Assembly: GCA_005798555.1 (NCBI GenBank)
Contig: SYJA01000034.1
Span: 1-33,977, forward strand
From: Actinomycetota bacterium
GTDB lineage: Bacteria > Actinomycetota > Actinomycetes > S36-B12
DNA: 33,977 nucleotides
Direction of reading: 5' to 3'
Shown piece after piece: positions 1 to 7,028 of this stretch. The position numbers and the translations under genes are program-made. The notes under the pieces are model-generated. The model had not been told where the DNA came from and made no database searches. It saw only the letters and a list, made by a program, of their open reading frames with translations. Numbering within the stretch: position 1 is the stretch's first letter; every line of letters starts with the position of its first letter.

Positions 1-36
1 AAGCTAGATATGCGGGTTCGATTCCCGTCGCCCGCT
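1..36 (+). tRNA. tRNA-Gly, 3' part only
   Basis: This is the 3' half of a tRNA cut by the window edge. The first seven bases fit the end of the anticodon loop and the 3' anticodon stem (AA then GCTAG). The T arm is GCGGG-TTCGATT-CCCGT with one G-U pair. The 3' acceptor strand is CGCCCGC with discriminator T at 36. The bases after it are CCG, so CCA is not encoded. The implied 5' acceptor strand GCGGGCG and the T arm match bacterial glycine tRNAs. The anticodon lies outside the window; TCC is the likeliest because the loop end and stem resemble that isoacceptor, but GCC and CCC are not excluded. Confidence 0.85.
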
Positions 37-53
37 CCGAATGGGCGTGTGCT

Positions 54-476
54 TCAGATCGGTAGGAGCAAGGCGACGTCGGCCGCCGCCGCCGCCTTAG
101 CCAACTCCCGGTCTAGGGTTGCTAACGGAAGCCCCCGGTCCATAGCTAGCAGTAAGTAGCACGTGTCGTACGAGGTGAGCCCATTTTTTTGCGCCTCGAG
201 TGCCAGCCGCTGAACCTGGCTACCTACAACATCGGTACGGATATCCAATTGGTCGAGTCGTTCGCAGACACCTACCACGAACGCAGCGTCGACTCGTCCG
301 GCCCGCATAGCCGTGCGGAAGGCATTGGCCATCTCCGCATGCCATAACTCGGGAACGAGAACGAAACCGTTAGTCAAGAGAGAGTCGATATTCGCTTCTG
401 CCTCAGGGTTTCCGTCTCGAAGCACCCAACCTATGGCTGCTGACGCATCAAGGACGGCTCCGCCTAGGTCGCTCAC
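54..476 (-). CDS. vapC: VapC-type PIN-domain toxin
   Basis: 140-residue PIN-domain protein, normal length for VapC. PIN toxins are Mg-dependent endoribonucleases that cut tRNA, rRNA or mRNA and arrest growth. The acidic site is complete: D10 in VLDASAAIGW, E43/E48 in PELWHAEM, D104 in TSYDTCYL and D122 in LATLDREL. The start is a GTG whose GTGA overlaps the stop of the upstream antitoxin gene by four bases, the usual coupling in VapBC operons. The gene ends 17 bases from the 3' end of the tRNA-Gly, on the opposite strand. The RNA target cannot be read from sequence. Confidence 0.9.
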   Translation of the reverse strand: MSDLGGAVLDASAAIGWVLRDGNPEAEANIDSLLTNGFVLVPELWHAEMANAFRTAMRAGRVDAAFVVGVCERLDQLDIRTDVVGSQVQRLALEAQKNGLTSYDTCYLLLAMDRGLPLATLDRELAKAAAAADVALLLPI

Positions 477-739
477 CTAGCACGCCCGTCGTCGATCAAC
501 TCACGGCCCGTCGCCTCCGCAGGCAGTCGGCGAACTCGCTCACCCAACTGGCGGATGGCAGCAACAGCGGCCGCCCGATCCTCGCGATCAGCCGCCTTGA
601 TGGGCGCTATGCGAGCGATGGGACGCCCGTGCTTGGTGACAGTTACCTCTTTGCCTTCCATGACTTCCTCTAGGACCGCGGATAACTGGTTCTTTAGGTC
701 GTAAATGCCGATAGACCCGCCGGGGCTGACCACGCTCAT
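473..739 (-). CDS. Phd/YefM-type antitoxin, partner of the adjacent VapC
   Basis: 88-residue protein of the Phd/YefM fold. The N-terminal half carries the family pattern: GIYDLKNQLSAVLEEV, then KEVTVTKHGRPIARIAPI. This part normally dimerises and binds operator DNA, while the charged C-terminal tail (RQLGERVRRLPAE onward) normally wraps and blocks the toxin. It is the first gene of the pair and overlaps the toxin gene by four bases, so autoregulation by the complex is expected. The ATG has no clear Shine-Dalgarno upstream, so the message may be leaderless. The closest families are often named VapB although the fold is Phd. Confidence 0.88.
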   Translation of the reverse strand: MSVVSPGGSIGIYDLKNQLSAVLEEVMEGKEVTVTKHGRPIARIAPIKAADREDRAAAVAAIRQLGERVRRLPAEATGRELIDDGRAR

Positions 740-932
740 ATATTCAGGCTAGCCTCTGGCCCGAAATACGTCAAGACTGGCCAGCTGGCCGAGCGGTCAC
801 GTAATTAGGTGATGCGGGCCCGCTCGTCCCTGGTCGGGCGTTCAACACTGAATACCAAGCATCTGACTATCAAACGGTCCAAGTTACCTTCGCTTTTCCC
901 TGAATTGCTAGAAGGTCTTAGTCGTCTTCGGG
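740..932. other. Intergenic spacer between the TA pair and dprE2
   Basis: 193 bases without a convincing gene. The right part is downstream of dprE2 (stop TAG at 933-935) and the spacer must also hold the promoter of the leftward toxin-antitoxin operon. It contains the perfect 10-base palindrome GCGGGCCCGC at 814-823 and a weak hairpin (GCCCG near 818, CGGGC near 835). A stretch at 812-825 resembles the tRNA-Gly 3' end with its middle removed (see findings). Confidence 0.4.
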
Positions 933-1691
933 CTATTGCGGGAGGCGCCTGAACACCGGGCGCGGTAAAGCCTTCAGCGCGGTCATGACGTAGCGTAGCG
1001 GCCCCGGAGCATAAACAGTGTTCTTGCCTTTGCGTAACCCCGCTACAACAATCTTCGCTACCACTTCTGGGTCGGTCGTCATCGGTGCTTCGGGCATACC
1101 GGTGGTCATTTTCGTACGCACCATGCCGGGCCGGACAACAAGAACATTTGCTCCCGAGCCATGCAATGCGTCACCGAGGCCTTGTGCGAAGGCATCGAGA
1201 CCAGCTTTCGTGGACCCATAGATGAAATTGGATCGCCGTGCCCGATCGCCCGCAACACTTGAGAAGACTACGAGCGACCCGTGTCCTTGACCTTTCAATC
1301 GTGCCGCAACTCTTAAGCCCACGCTCACCGCGCCGGTGTAGTTTGTGGTTGCCACCTCCACCGCGAGATCGGGATTGGCCTCACCTTCGTCTTGGCTACC
1401 AAGAATCCCGAAAGCAAGTAGAACAATGTCAATATCACCGACATCGAAAACCTGATCAATTAGCACCGCGTGCTCCGCGGTGTTCTTGGCCTCAAAATCT
1501 ATCGCTGAAACCCCTTGAATACCCGCACCGGTTAGCGCAGCGATTGCAGCATCGCGCGCGGGTGACGGCCTCCCCGCTAACACCACTCGCTTGAGGCGAT
1601 TACGCGGTAAAGCCCGCACCGTGGCCAGAGCAATCTCGCTGGTGCCCCCTAGGACAAGTACCGACTGCGGATCACCGAGTGCATCGTTCAC
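933..1691 (-). CDS. dprE2: Decaprenylphosphoryl-2-keto-ribose reductase DprE2
   Basis: 252-residue short-chain dehydrogenase, close to the length of mycobacterial DprE2. DprE2 uses NADH to reduce decaprenylphosphoryl-2-keto-erythro-pentofuranose to decaprenylphosphoryl-arabinose, the arabinofuranose donor for cell-wall arabinan. The N-terminal nucleotide-binding motif is VLVLGGTSEIALA. The SDR catalytic residues are visible as VFSSVAG (Ser) and YGSTKAGLDAF (Tyr-x-x-x-Lys). The start is GTG, and GTGA overlaps the TGA of dprE1, so translation is probably coupled. The C-terminal part (RYVMTALKALPRPVFRRLP) looks amphipathic, as in relatives that sit at the membrane. Position directly after dprE1 makes the assignment firm. 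Confidence 0.92.
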   Translation of the reverse strand: MNDALGDPQSVLVLGGTSEIALATVRALPRNRLKRVVLAGRPSPARDAAIAALTGAGIQGVSAIDFEAKNTAEHAVLIDQVFDVGDIDIVLLAFGILGSQDEGEANPDLAVEVATTNYTGAVSVGLRVAARLKGQGHGSLVVFSSVAGDRARRSNFIYGSTKAGLDAFAQGLGDALHGSGANVLVVRPGMVRTKMTTGMPEAPMTTDPEVVAKIVVAGLRKGKNTVYAPGPLRYVMTALKALPRPVFRRLPQ

Positions 1692-3064
1692 AGAGACAAC
1701 CTCCTGGCTAGGTCTGACTTGAAAATACTTTTAGGGTCCATTTGATCGCGGGTACGCTGCCACTGCGTGAGGAGCGGATAGGTGCGCACAAACATTTCTG
1801 GTGACTGCCTCGAGTCTTTGGCAAGGTAAAGCCGGCCGCCCGAATTGGCAACTAACTCATCCAATTCATCCAAGGCCACCGCGAGCCCCGGGATTCCTGC
1901 AGGAACATCAGCGGCCAAAGTCCAACCAGACTGCGGAAAGGAAAGTGGAGCTGGGTTGGCGGCACCAAAACGTTTCAACACGGTAAGGAAGCTGGGTGCG
2001 CCGACGCTTTGCAACTTGCGAAGCGCAGCACCAATTACCTCGCTAGCCTCATCGGGCACCACGAATTGATATTGCACGAAACCACCGGGGCCGTAAACCC
2101 GATTCCAGTCTTGGACGAAATCAAGAGGATGAAAGAACTCAGAAATTGGTTGCAGCGCACCCTGCTCCCGTTTCGGGGCTTTGCGAAACCAGGCTTCGTT
2201 GAATGCCCGCACGGTGAACTTATTGAGCAGGCCGCCGGGGATCAATCCAGGTGCCGACGCCAACGCTTTCGGGCCGTAGTCCAGCGCGGCTGCTCGCTTT
2301 GCCGCCGGCAGTTGGTCGACCGCTGCATGATCGCCTCTAGTCAATATGCCACGACCGGTTGCTGAGACACTGTCGATCCAGGCCACGCTGTAGCGATACT
2401 GCGAGTCACGTTCGATCATGCGAGTCATCACATCATCGAGATCTGAGCAGCGCTCGGTATCAACGCTCATCATCGAGCTCGTTATCGGCAGCATTTGGAA
2501 CGTTGCCTCGGTCATGACACCCGTTAGGCCCATCCCGCCGACGGTGGCCCAAAAACGCTCCCGCGTTTGCGGGTCATCGGGGGTCAGTGACTGAGGTTCA
2601 CCGCGTCCGTCAACGAGTTGAATTTCGCTCACATGATTGCCGAAACTACCTTCGACATGGTGATTCTTACCGTGAATATCGGCGGCAATCGCCCCGCCAA
2701 CTGTAACCATGCGGGTGCCCGCGGTCACCGGGACGAAGAAGCCGGCTGGCACGGTGGCCAGCAAGAGGTCGTGGATGCTCGCCCCGGCGCCAACCCGCAC
2801 GCTGCCTGTGCTCGCATTCAGGGCGATTGTCGACATGGCTGTTAGATCCAAGACGCTGGCACCCCCGCTTTGCGCCGCGTCACCATATGAACGCCCTAAG
2901 CCGCGGGCCAACACCCCTCTCGGCCCGGCTGCCTTGATGCATTGCTGCACCTGCTCAACCGTGCTTACCGGCATCACTTTGGCCAATGAGGGCCTGGTGC
3001 GCCCCCACCCTGTTAGCAGTTGCTCGCCCGCACCTAGGCGTAGTGGTGATTTGCTTGACATCAT
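1688..3064 (-). CDS. dprE1: Decaprenylphosphoryl-beta-D-ribose 2-oxidase DprE1
   Basis: 458-residue FAD-dependent oxidase of the VAO/D-arabinono-lactone oxidase group. It oxidises decaprenylphosphoryl-ribose at C2 for DprE2 to reduce. The FAD-binding domain starts around residue 30 and has LARGLGRSYGDAAQSGG (about 52-68), GAIAADIHGKNHH with the flavin-binding His at 131, and GSFGNHV. The C-terminal part carries GRLYLAKDSR with the substrate lysine at 416. The residue aligned with the benzothiazinone-reactive Cys387 of Mycobacterium tuberculosis DprE1 is Ala384 here (GWTLAAD against GWNVCVD). The ATG overlaps the ubiA stop as ATGA. Confidence 0.93.
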   Translation of the reverse strand: MMSSKSPLRLGAGEQLLTGWGRTRPSLAKVMPVSTVEQVQQCIKAAGPRGVLARGLGRSYGDAAQSGGASVLDLTAMSTIALNASTGSVRVGAGASIHDLLLATVPAGFFVPVTAGTRMVTVGGAIAADIHGKNHHVEGSFGNHVSEIQLVDGRGEPQSLTPDDPQTRERFWATVGGMGLTGVMTEATFQMLPITSSMMSVDTERCSDLDDVMTRMIERDSQYRYSVAWIDSVSATGRGILTRGDHAAVDQLPAAKRAAALDYGPKALASAPGLIPGGLLNKFTVRAFNEAWFRKAPKREQGALQPISEFFHPLDFVQDWNRVYGPGGFVQYQFVVPDEASEVIGAALRKLQSVGAPSFLTVLKRFGAANPAPLSFPQSGWTLAADVPAGIPGLAVALDELDELVANSGGRLYLAKDSRQSPEMFVRTYPLLTQWQRTRDQMDPKSIFKSDLARRLSL

Positions 3065-3969
3065 GCGCCCAAGGCGCCGAGGCCAAATAGCACTAGCCAG
3101 ATCGCACCGATCGTGAGCAGTGCTTTGTCATTCAAAACCGCATCCTCCGGTGCCTCGGCCTGACCGCGATCGATCGCAACGCCGTAGCGCAAAATCGAAA
3201 GGACGAACGGGAGGACGCTCCATTGCGCCCACGGCAAGGTGGACGGCGCCTGACCAACCTCAAATGCCCATAGGCAATACGCAACGATGGTTACCGCGGC
3301 GGCGATGCCCCACACGAAACGCAGGTAGCCGAGGGAATAGCCCTCTAAGCTCACCCGCTTCGCCGTCTCACCGGCACCGGATCTATTCAGGTCGCGGTCT
3401 AGCTCACTGAACCTCTTGCCCGCCGCCATGAACAGTGAGCCGAACCCGGCAACGATTAAGAACCACTGCGATATCGGTAGGTTTGACGCCACCCCGCCGG
3501 CGATGGCACGGAGCAAGAAGCCCATTGCGAGTAACGCGAGCTCGATCACCGGCTCATGCTTGAGGAACAACGAATACGACAGGGTGAAAACGAAGTAGAT
3601 GGCAACTACGCCGGCGAGCTCAGGCCTGATCCACCAAGCCAGTGTTAGTGCTGCCAGAGCCAAAATAACCGAGAAGACCGCAGCGATGTTCGCACTTAGG
3701 TCACCGGCCGCAATCGGGCGGTTGCGTTTCGTCGGATGATTGCGATCTGACTCGACATCCTTGATGTCGTTGATCAGGTACGTCGAACTTGAGATAAGAC
3801 AGAAGGCTACAAACGCCCCCAGGGTCGGCAAGATCACCGCTGGTAAGAAAAGTGAGCCCGCAGCCAACGGAGCGGCGAAGACCAGCACATTCTTCAGCCA
3901 CTGGCGTGGCCGCATCGCCACGACTAGTGCAACGGGCAGTGTCCGGCCGCTATGCGTCGCGTTCAACAC
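3061..3969 (-). CDS. ubiA: Decaprenyl-phosphate phosphoribosyltransferase, UbiA family
   Basis: Polytopic prenyltransferase matching the Rv3806c family, which moves 5-phosphoribose from PRPP to decaprenyl phosphate. This is the first committed step towards decaprenyl-phosphoryl-arabinose. The signature is MRPRQWLKNVLVFAAP followed by the metal-binding motif LINDIKDVESDRNHPTKRNR. A second polar motif, SELDRDLNRS, sits in the later loop. About eight or nine hydrophobic segments are visible. The open frame runs up to a TTG at 3996 with no ribosome site. A GTG at 3969 or TTG at 3966 lies behind GGGGG and is preferred. Either way the gene overlaps the end of the upstream membrane-protein gene. Confidence 0.9.
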   Translation of the reverse strand: MLNATHSGRTLPVALVVAMRPRQWLKNVLVFAAPLAAGSLFLPAVILPTLGAFVAFCLISSSTYLINDIKDVESDRNHPTKRNRPIAAGDLSANIAAVFSVILALAALTLAWWIRPELAGVVAIYFVFTLSYSLFLKHEPVIELALLAMGFLLRAIAGGVASNLPISQWFLIVAGFGSLFMAAGKRFSELDRDLNRSGAGETAKRVSLEGYSLGYLRFVWGIAAAVTIVAYCLWAFEVGQAPSTLPWAQWSVLPFVLSILRYGVAIDRGQAEAPEDAVLNDKALLTIGAIWLVLFGLGALGA

Positions 3970-4438
3970 TTGCCCCCGGCTCTGAATCGCCGACAATGCG
4001 AGCGAGTTGCGGCACGACGAGGAACCAAGTGATCACGTGCATGATCGATAACCAGATGCGCGTTGACCAGATTACCTCAGCGGGTTGCATCAGCGGCGAG
4101 GCGAGCGTGAACACGGCGATTAGGGTGCCGCCCCAATAGACAACGCGGCGGGCATTTCTTCGCCCCAACATCAAGGCTGACAGCAGGGCCCCGGCCACCG
4201 CGGCAAGAAGCGGGGCGATTACCACCACTAGCCACGGCACGACCTGCAGGGAGCCACCGAAGGCAGATTGCACCTCAAATGGCACGCCGAGCAGGCGCCC
4301 GATGCCATAGATCAACAGGGCCAAGATGGCAGACCAGCCGCCGGTCAGGGCCGCCGCGTACAGCAGGAACCGCAGCGTGGGATTAGCCGACTTGGGCGGG
4401 GCGATCGGGGTCACCGATGCCATCCAGAACCCGGTCAT
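3950..4438 (-). CDS. DUF6069-like four-helix membrane protein
   Basis: Small integral membrane protein of unknown function with four hydrophobic segments, consistent with DUF6069-type proteins. The conserved-looking end has RRVVYWGGTLIAVFTLASPL followed by SIMHVITWFLVVPQLAR. The frame is open from a GTG at 4498, but that codon lies inside a perfect palindrome (4497-4508). The ATG at 4438, directly behind GGGGGG, or the ATG at 4423, is more likely. It is the first gene of the ubiA-dprE1-dprE2 run and its 3' end overlaps ubiA, so it is probably co-transcribed. A link to polyprenyl-phosphate sugar handling is only suggested by position. Confidence 0.65.
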   Translation of the reverse strand: MTGFWMASVTPIAPPKSANPTLRFLLYAAALTGGWSAILALLIYGIGRLLGVPFEVQSAFGGSLQVVPWLVVVIAPLLAAVAGALLSALMLGRRNARRVVYWGGTLIAVFTLASPLMQPAEVIWSTRIWLSIMHVITWFLVVPQLARIVGDSEPGASVERDA

Positions 4439-4496
4439 CCCCCCATTGTGGCGAATAACCCCGGCCCGCGACACCGCTGGGGATAATGCCACCTGC

Positions 4497-4508
4497 ACTT
4501 GCGCAAGT
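4497..4508. promoter_or_regulatory. Perfect 12-base palindrome, candidate operator
   Basis: ACTTGCGCAAGT is an exact inverted repeat in the 173-base divergent region between the ubiA-dprE operon and fadE5. A second, looser inverted repeat, TACT-CATC-AGTA, follows directly at 4508-4519. Position and symmetry fit a dimeric repressor such as a TetR-family regulator acting on one or both promoters. The regulator is not in this window and no consensus is claimed. Confidence 0.4.
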
Positions 4509-4611
4509 TACTCATCAGTAGCATCATTACATTACTGGCGGGTAACCTCGCCCGGGGGTCTGCTGTACCAATCAACCGAAAAGTGAACTGCGGCAAAGGA
4601 GTGGGTCGGCC

Positions 4612-6447
4612 ATGGGGCATTACAAGAGCAACCTTCGGGACTTGGAATTCAACCTTTTCGAGGTTTTCGGGGCCGGCGACCGCCTCGGCCAAGGACCATT
4701 CGCTGATACCGATGCCGACACCGCACACGATGTCTTGCGCGAGGTCGAGCGGCTCGCCACCGGCGAACTTGCTGACTCCTTCGCCGACTCCGATCGCAAT
4801 CCGCCGGTTTATGACCCGCGCACCAAGACCGTAACGATGCCCGAGAGTTTCAAGAAGGCCTTTCGGTTGCTCATGGATGCGCAGTGGTGGCGCCTTGATC
4901 TACCCGAGCACATGGGCGGCTCCGGTGCCCCGCCATCGCTACGTTGGGCCGCCAGCGAAATGCTGCTCGGTTCGAATCCCGCCGCTTTCATGTATATGTC
5001 CGGTCCAGGCTTCGCCAGCATCCTTGACAGCATTGGCAACGCCGATCAAAAACGCGTTGCAGCCTTCACCATTGACAAGGGCTGGGGCTCGACAATGGTG
5101 CTGACCGAGCCTGATGCCGGCTCAGATGTCGGCGCCGGTCGTGCCAAGGCCTTCGACAACGGCGACGGCACCTGGCGCATTGAGGGTGTCAAAAGGTTTA
5201 TCTCATCGGCCGAGCACGACATGGTCGAGAACATCATGCACTTGGTGCTGGCTCGCCCCGAGGGTGCCGGCCCCGGCACGAAGGGCCTTTCACTTTTTCT
5301 CGTTCCGAAATTCCTTTTTGATTTCCAGACCGGCGAGCTTGGGGCCCGCAATGGCGTCTACGCCACCAACGTCGAGAAGAAGATGGGCCTGAAAGTATCA
5401 ACCACCTGCGATCTGACATTCAGTGAGAACGAGCCGGCAACTGGCTGGCTCATCGGTGATGTGCATGACGGCATCGCCCAGATGTTCAAGGTCATTGAGT
5501 ACGCGCGGATGATGGTCGGAACAAAAGCGATAGCGACGTTGTCAACCGGCTACTTGAACGCCCTTGATTACGCAAAGACACGCGTTCAAGGTGCTGACCT
5601 CACGCAGATGACCGATAAGTCCGCACCGCGCGTCACGATCGTCCACCACCCGGATGTCCGCCGGTCCCTGCTGCTGCAGAAGTCATACGCCGAGGGGATG
5701 CGCGCCCTCATCGCCTACACCGCCTACTGGCAGGACTTAATCGAGATGGGTGAAGCCGGAGTGGAGGGAGTTGACCTCGACGGCGCCTTGCGCATGAATG
5801 ATCTACTCCTGCCAATCGTCAAGGGTGTCGGCTCAGAACGCTCCTACGAAATGCTCGCGGTGTCGCTGCAGACCTACGGCGGGTCCGGGTACCTTCAGGA
5901 CTACCCGGTTGAGCAGTACCTGCGCGACGCAAAGATCGACACCCTTTATGAAGGCACCACCGCCATTCAGGGGCTCGACTTCTTCTTCCGCAAAATGGTC
6001 CGCGACCAGTTCAGGTCGATTTTCTACCTGGGTTCGCAGATCACCGAGACAGTAAAGGGTGATGAAGGCGCCGGTCAGTTGGCCACTGAGCGCGAATTAC
6101 TCGGCAGGGCCCTTGAGGATGTGCAGGCCATGATCGGCCTGCTCGGCCAGTGGGCCATGGCGTCGCAAACAGACTCCAAGGAGATCTACCGGGTCGGGTT
6201 GAACACCACTCGCCTGCTGATGACCACCGGTGATCTGCTCATCGGCTGGCTATTAATCCGGCAGGCCGAAGTAGCCACCCGCGCCCTTGAAGCAGGTGCC
6301 GTCGGCCGTGATCGCACCTTCTACCTCGGCAAGATAGAAACGGCCAAGTGGTTCGCCCGCAATCGCCTGCCGCTCCTCGCGGCTGAGCGGGCCGTTGCCG
6401 AGGCCACCACCCTTGAGGTCATGGAACTCCCCGAGGAGTCCTTCTAA
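4612..6447 (+). CDS. fadE5: Acyl-CoA dehydrogenase, FadE5 type
   Basis: 611 residues, the same length as mycobacterial FadE5 and longer than ordinary acyl-CoA dehydrogenases because of extra N- and C-terminal regions. FadE5 enzymes are flavoproteins that put a trans-2 double bond into acyl-CoA esters, the first step of beta-oxidation. The FAD-site motif is [10 protein letters not shown] near residue 162. The catalytic base is Glu447 in [19 protein letters not shown]-terminal extension after residue 460 is typical of this subgroup. The ATG is preceded by AAAGGAG with ten bases of spacing. It is a single gene, transcribed divergently from the arabinan operon. No electron-transfer flavoprotein or other beta-oxidation gene is adjacent. 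Confidence 0.92.
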   Translation: MGHYKSNLRDLEFNLFEVFGAGDRLGQGPFADTDADTAHDVLREVERLATGELADSFADSDRNPPVYDPRTKTVTMPESFKKAFRLLMDAQWWRLDLPEHMGGSGAPPSLRWAASEMLLGSNPAAFMYMSGPGFASILDSIGNADQKRVAAFTIDKGWGSTMVLTEPDAGSDVGAGRAKAFDNGDGTWRIEGVKRFISSAEHDMVENIMHLVLARPEGAGPGTKGLSLFLVPKFLFDFQTGELGARNGVYATNVEKKMGLKVSTTCDLTFSENEPATGWLIGDVHDGIAQMFKVIEYARMMVGTKAIATLSTGYLNALDYAKTRVQGADLTQMTDKSAPRVTIVHHPDVRRSLLLQKSYAEGMRALIAYTAYWQDLIEMGEAGVEGVDLDGALRMNDLLLPIVKGVGSERSYEMLAVSLQTYGGSGYLQDYPVEQYLRDAKIDTLYEGTTAIQGLDFFFRKMVRDQFRSIFYLGSQITETVKGDEGAGQLATERELLGRALEDVQAMIGLLGQWAMASQTDSKEIYRVGLNTTRLLMTTGDLLIGWLLIRQAEVATRALEAGAVGRDRTFYLGKIETAKWFARNRLPLLAAERAVAEATTLEVMELPEESF

Positions 6448-6512
6448 CAGCGGCAGGTTCCACCAAATCTCCTGCTGTCTCGCGGTTACGGCTCGACTCA
6501 TAGGATCAGAGG

Positions 6513-7028
6513 ATGACGTTGTGGCGCCCGGTATTGATATTGGGCATCGGCGCCCTCGCGCTACTGACTGGCCTCGGTACCGCCGGTGCCCACTCGCAGT
6601 TGCTTTCGTCCGACCCAACTACTGGCTCAGTGCTCGCCGCTGCACCCACTTCGGTGGTGCTCACATTCAATGAAGCGCTACTCGAGGAAACCGTCGCGAT
6701 TGCCATCTCCAACAGCAGCGGAGCCGTTGTCAGCGGTACCGTCGCATCGGCGGCCGGTGCCGTCGTGACCGTCCCTTGGCCCGTTGGCTTAGGCCCAGAC
6801 ACCTATACGGTTTCCTATCGGGTTGTCTCCGCGGACGGCCATCCCGTCACCGGGTCAATTGCCTTCACTTACAGTGCCATCGGCGCCACGCCAGCATCCG
6901 CCCCGACTACGACGGCGCCCGCGGCCCCTGAGCCACCTTCGAATTTCCCTATCGGTGTTGTTGGTTTGGTACTTGCCCTCGCGGCCACGATCGCCGCCAT
7001 CATTTTGGCCAGACGCGGACGTAGATGA
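6513..7028 (+). CDS. copC: CopC-domain periplasmic copper-binding protein with C-terminal anchor
   Basis: 171 residues. A signal peptide (about 1-26, ending GTAGA) exposes His27 as the mature N-terminus, in HSQLLSSDP, as needed for the CopC copper site. The second part of the site is VSADGHPVTG with D108 and H110. A Thr/Pro/Ala linker (125-145) leads to a transmembrane helix (about 146-166) and an ARRGRR tail, so the domain is tethered outside the membrane. It overlaps the next gene as ATGA, so copper capture and transfer to CopD are probably coupled. Predicted role: binding Cu for import or for cytochrome oxidase assembly rather than detoxification. Confidence 0.9.
   Translation: MTLWRPVLILGIGALALLTGLGTAGAHSQLLSSDPTTGSVLAAAPTSVVLTFNEALLEETVAIAISNSSGAVVSGTVASAAGAVVTVPWPVGLGPDTYTVSYRVVSADGHPVTGSIAFTYSAIGATPASAPTTTAPAAPEPPSNFPIGVVGLVLALAATIAAIILARRGRR

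Noticed and set aside
786-868. tRNA-Ser-like D-arm start (TGGCCGAGCGGT) and a GTTCAAC loop about 50 bases later
   Set aside because: No acceptor stem or T stem can be paired around these pieces, so it does not fold as a tRNA.
3970-3996. Longer ubiA start at TTG 3996
   Set aside because: There is no ribosome site before it, while GGGGG precedes GTG 3969; the matter is not fully settled.
6448-6482. Hairpin after fadE5 (ACAG..CAGG with CCTGCTGT)
   Set aside because: The stem needs a three-base bulge and has no U tract, so it is too weak to list as a terminator.
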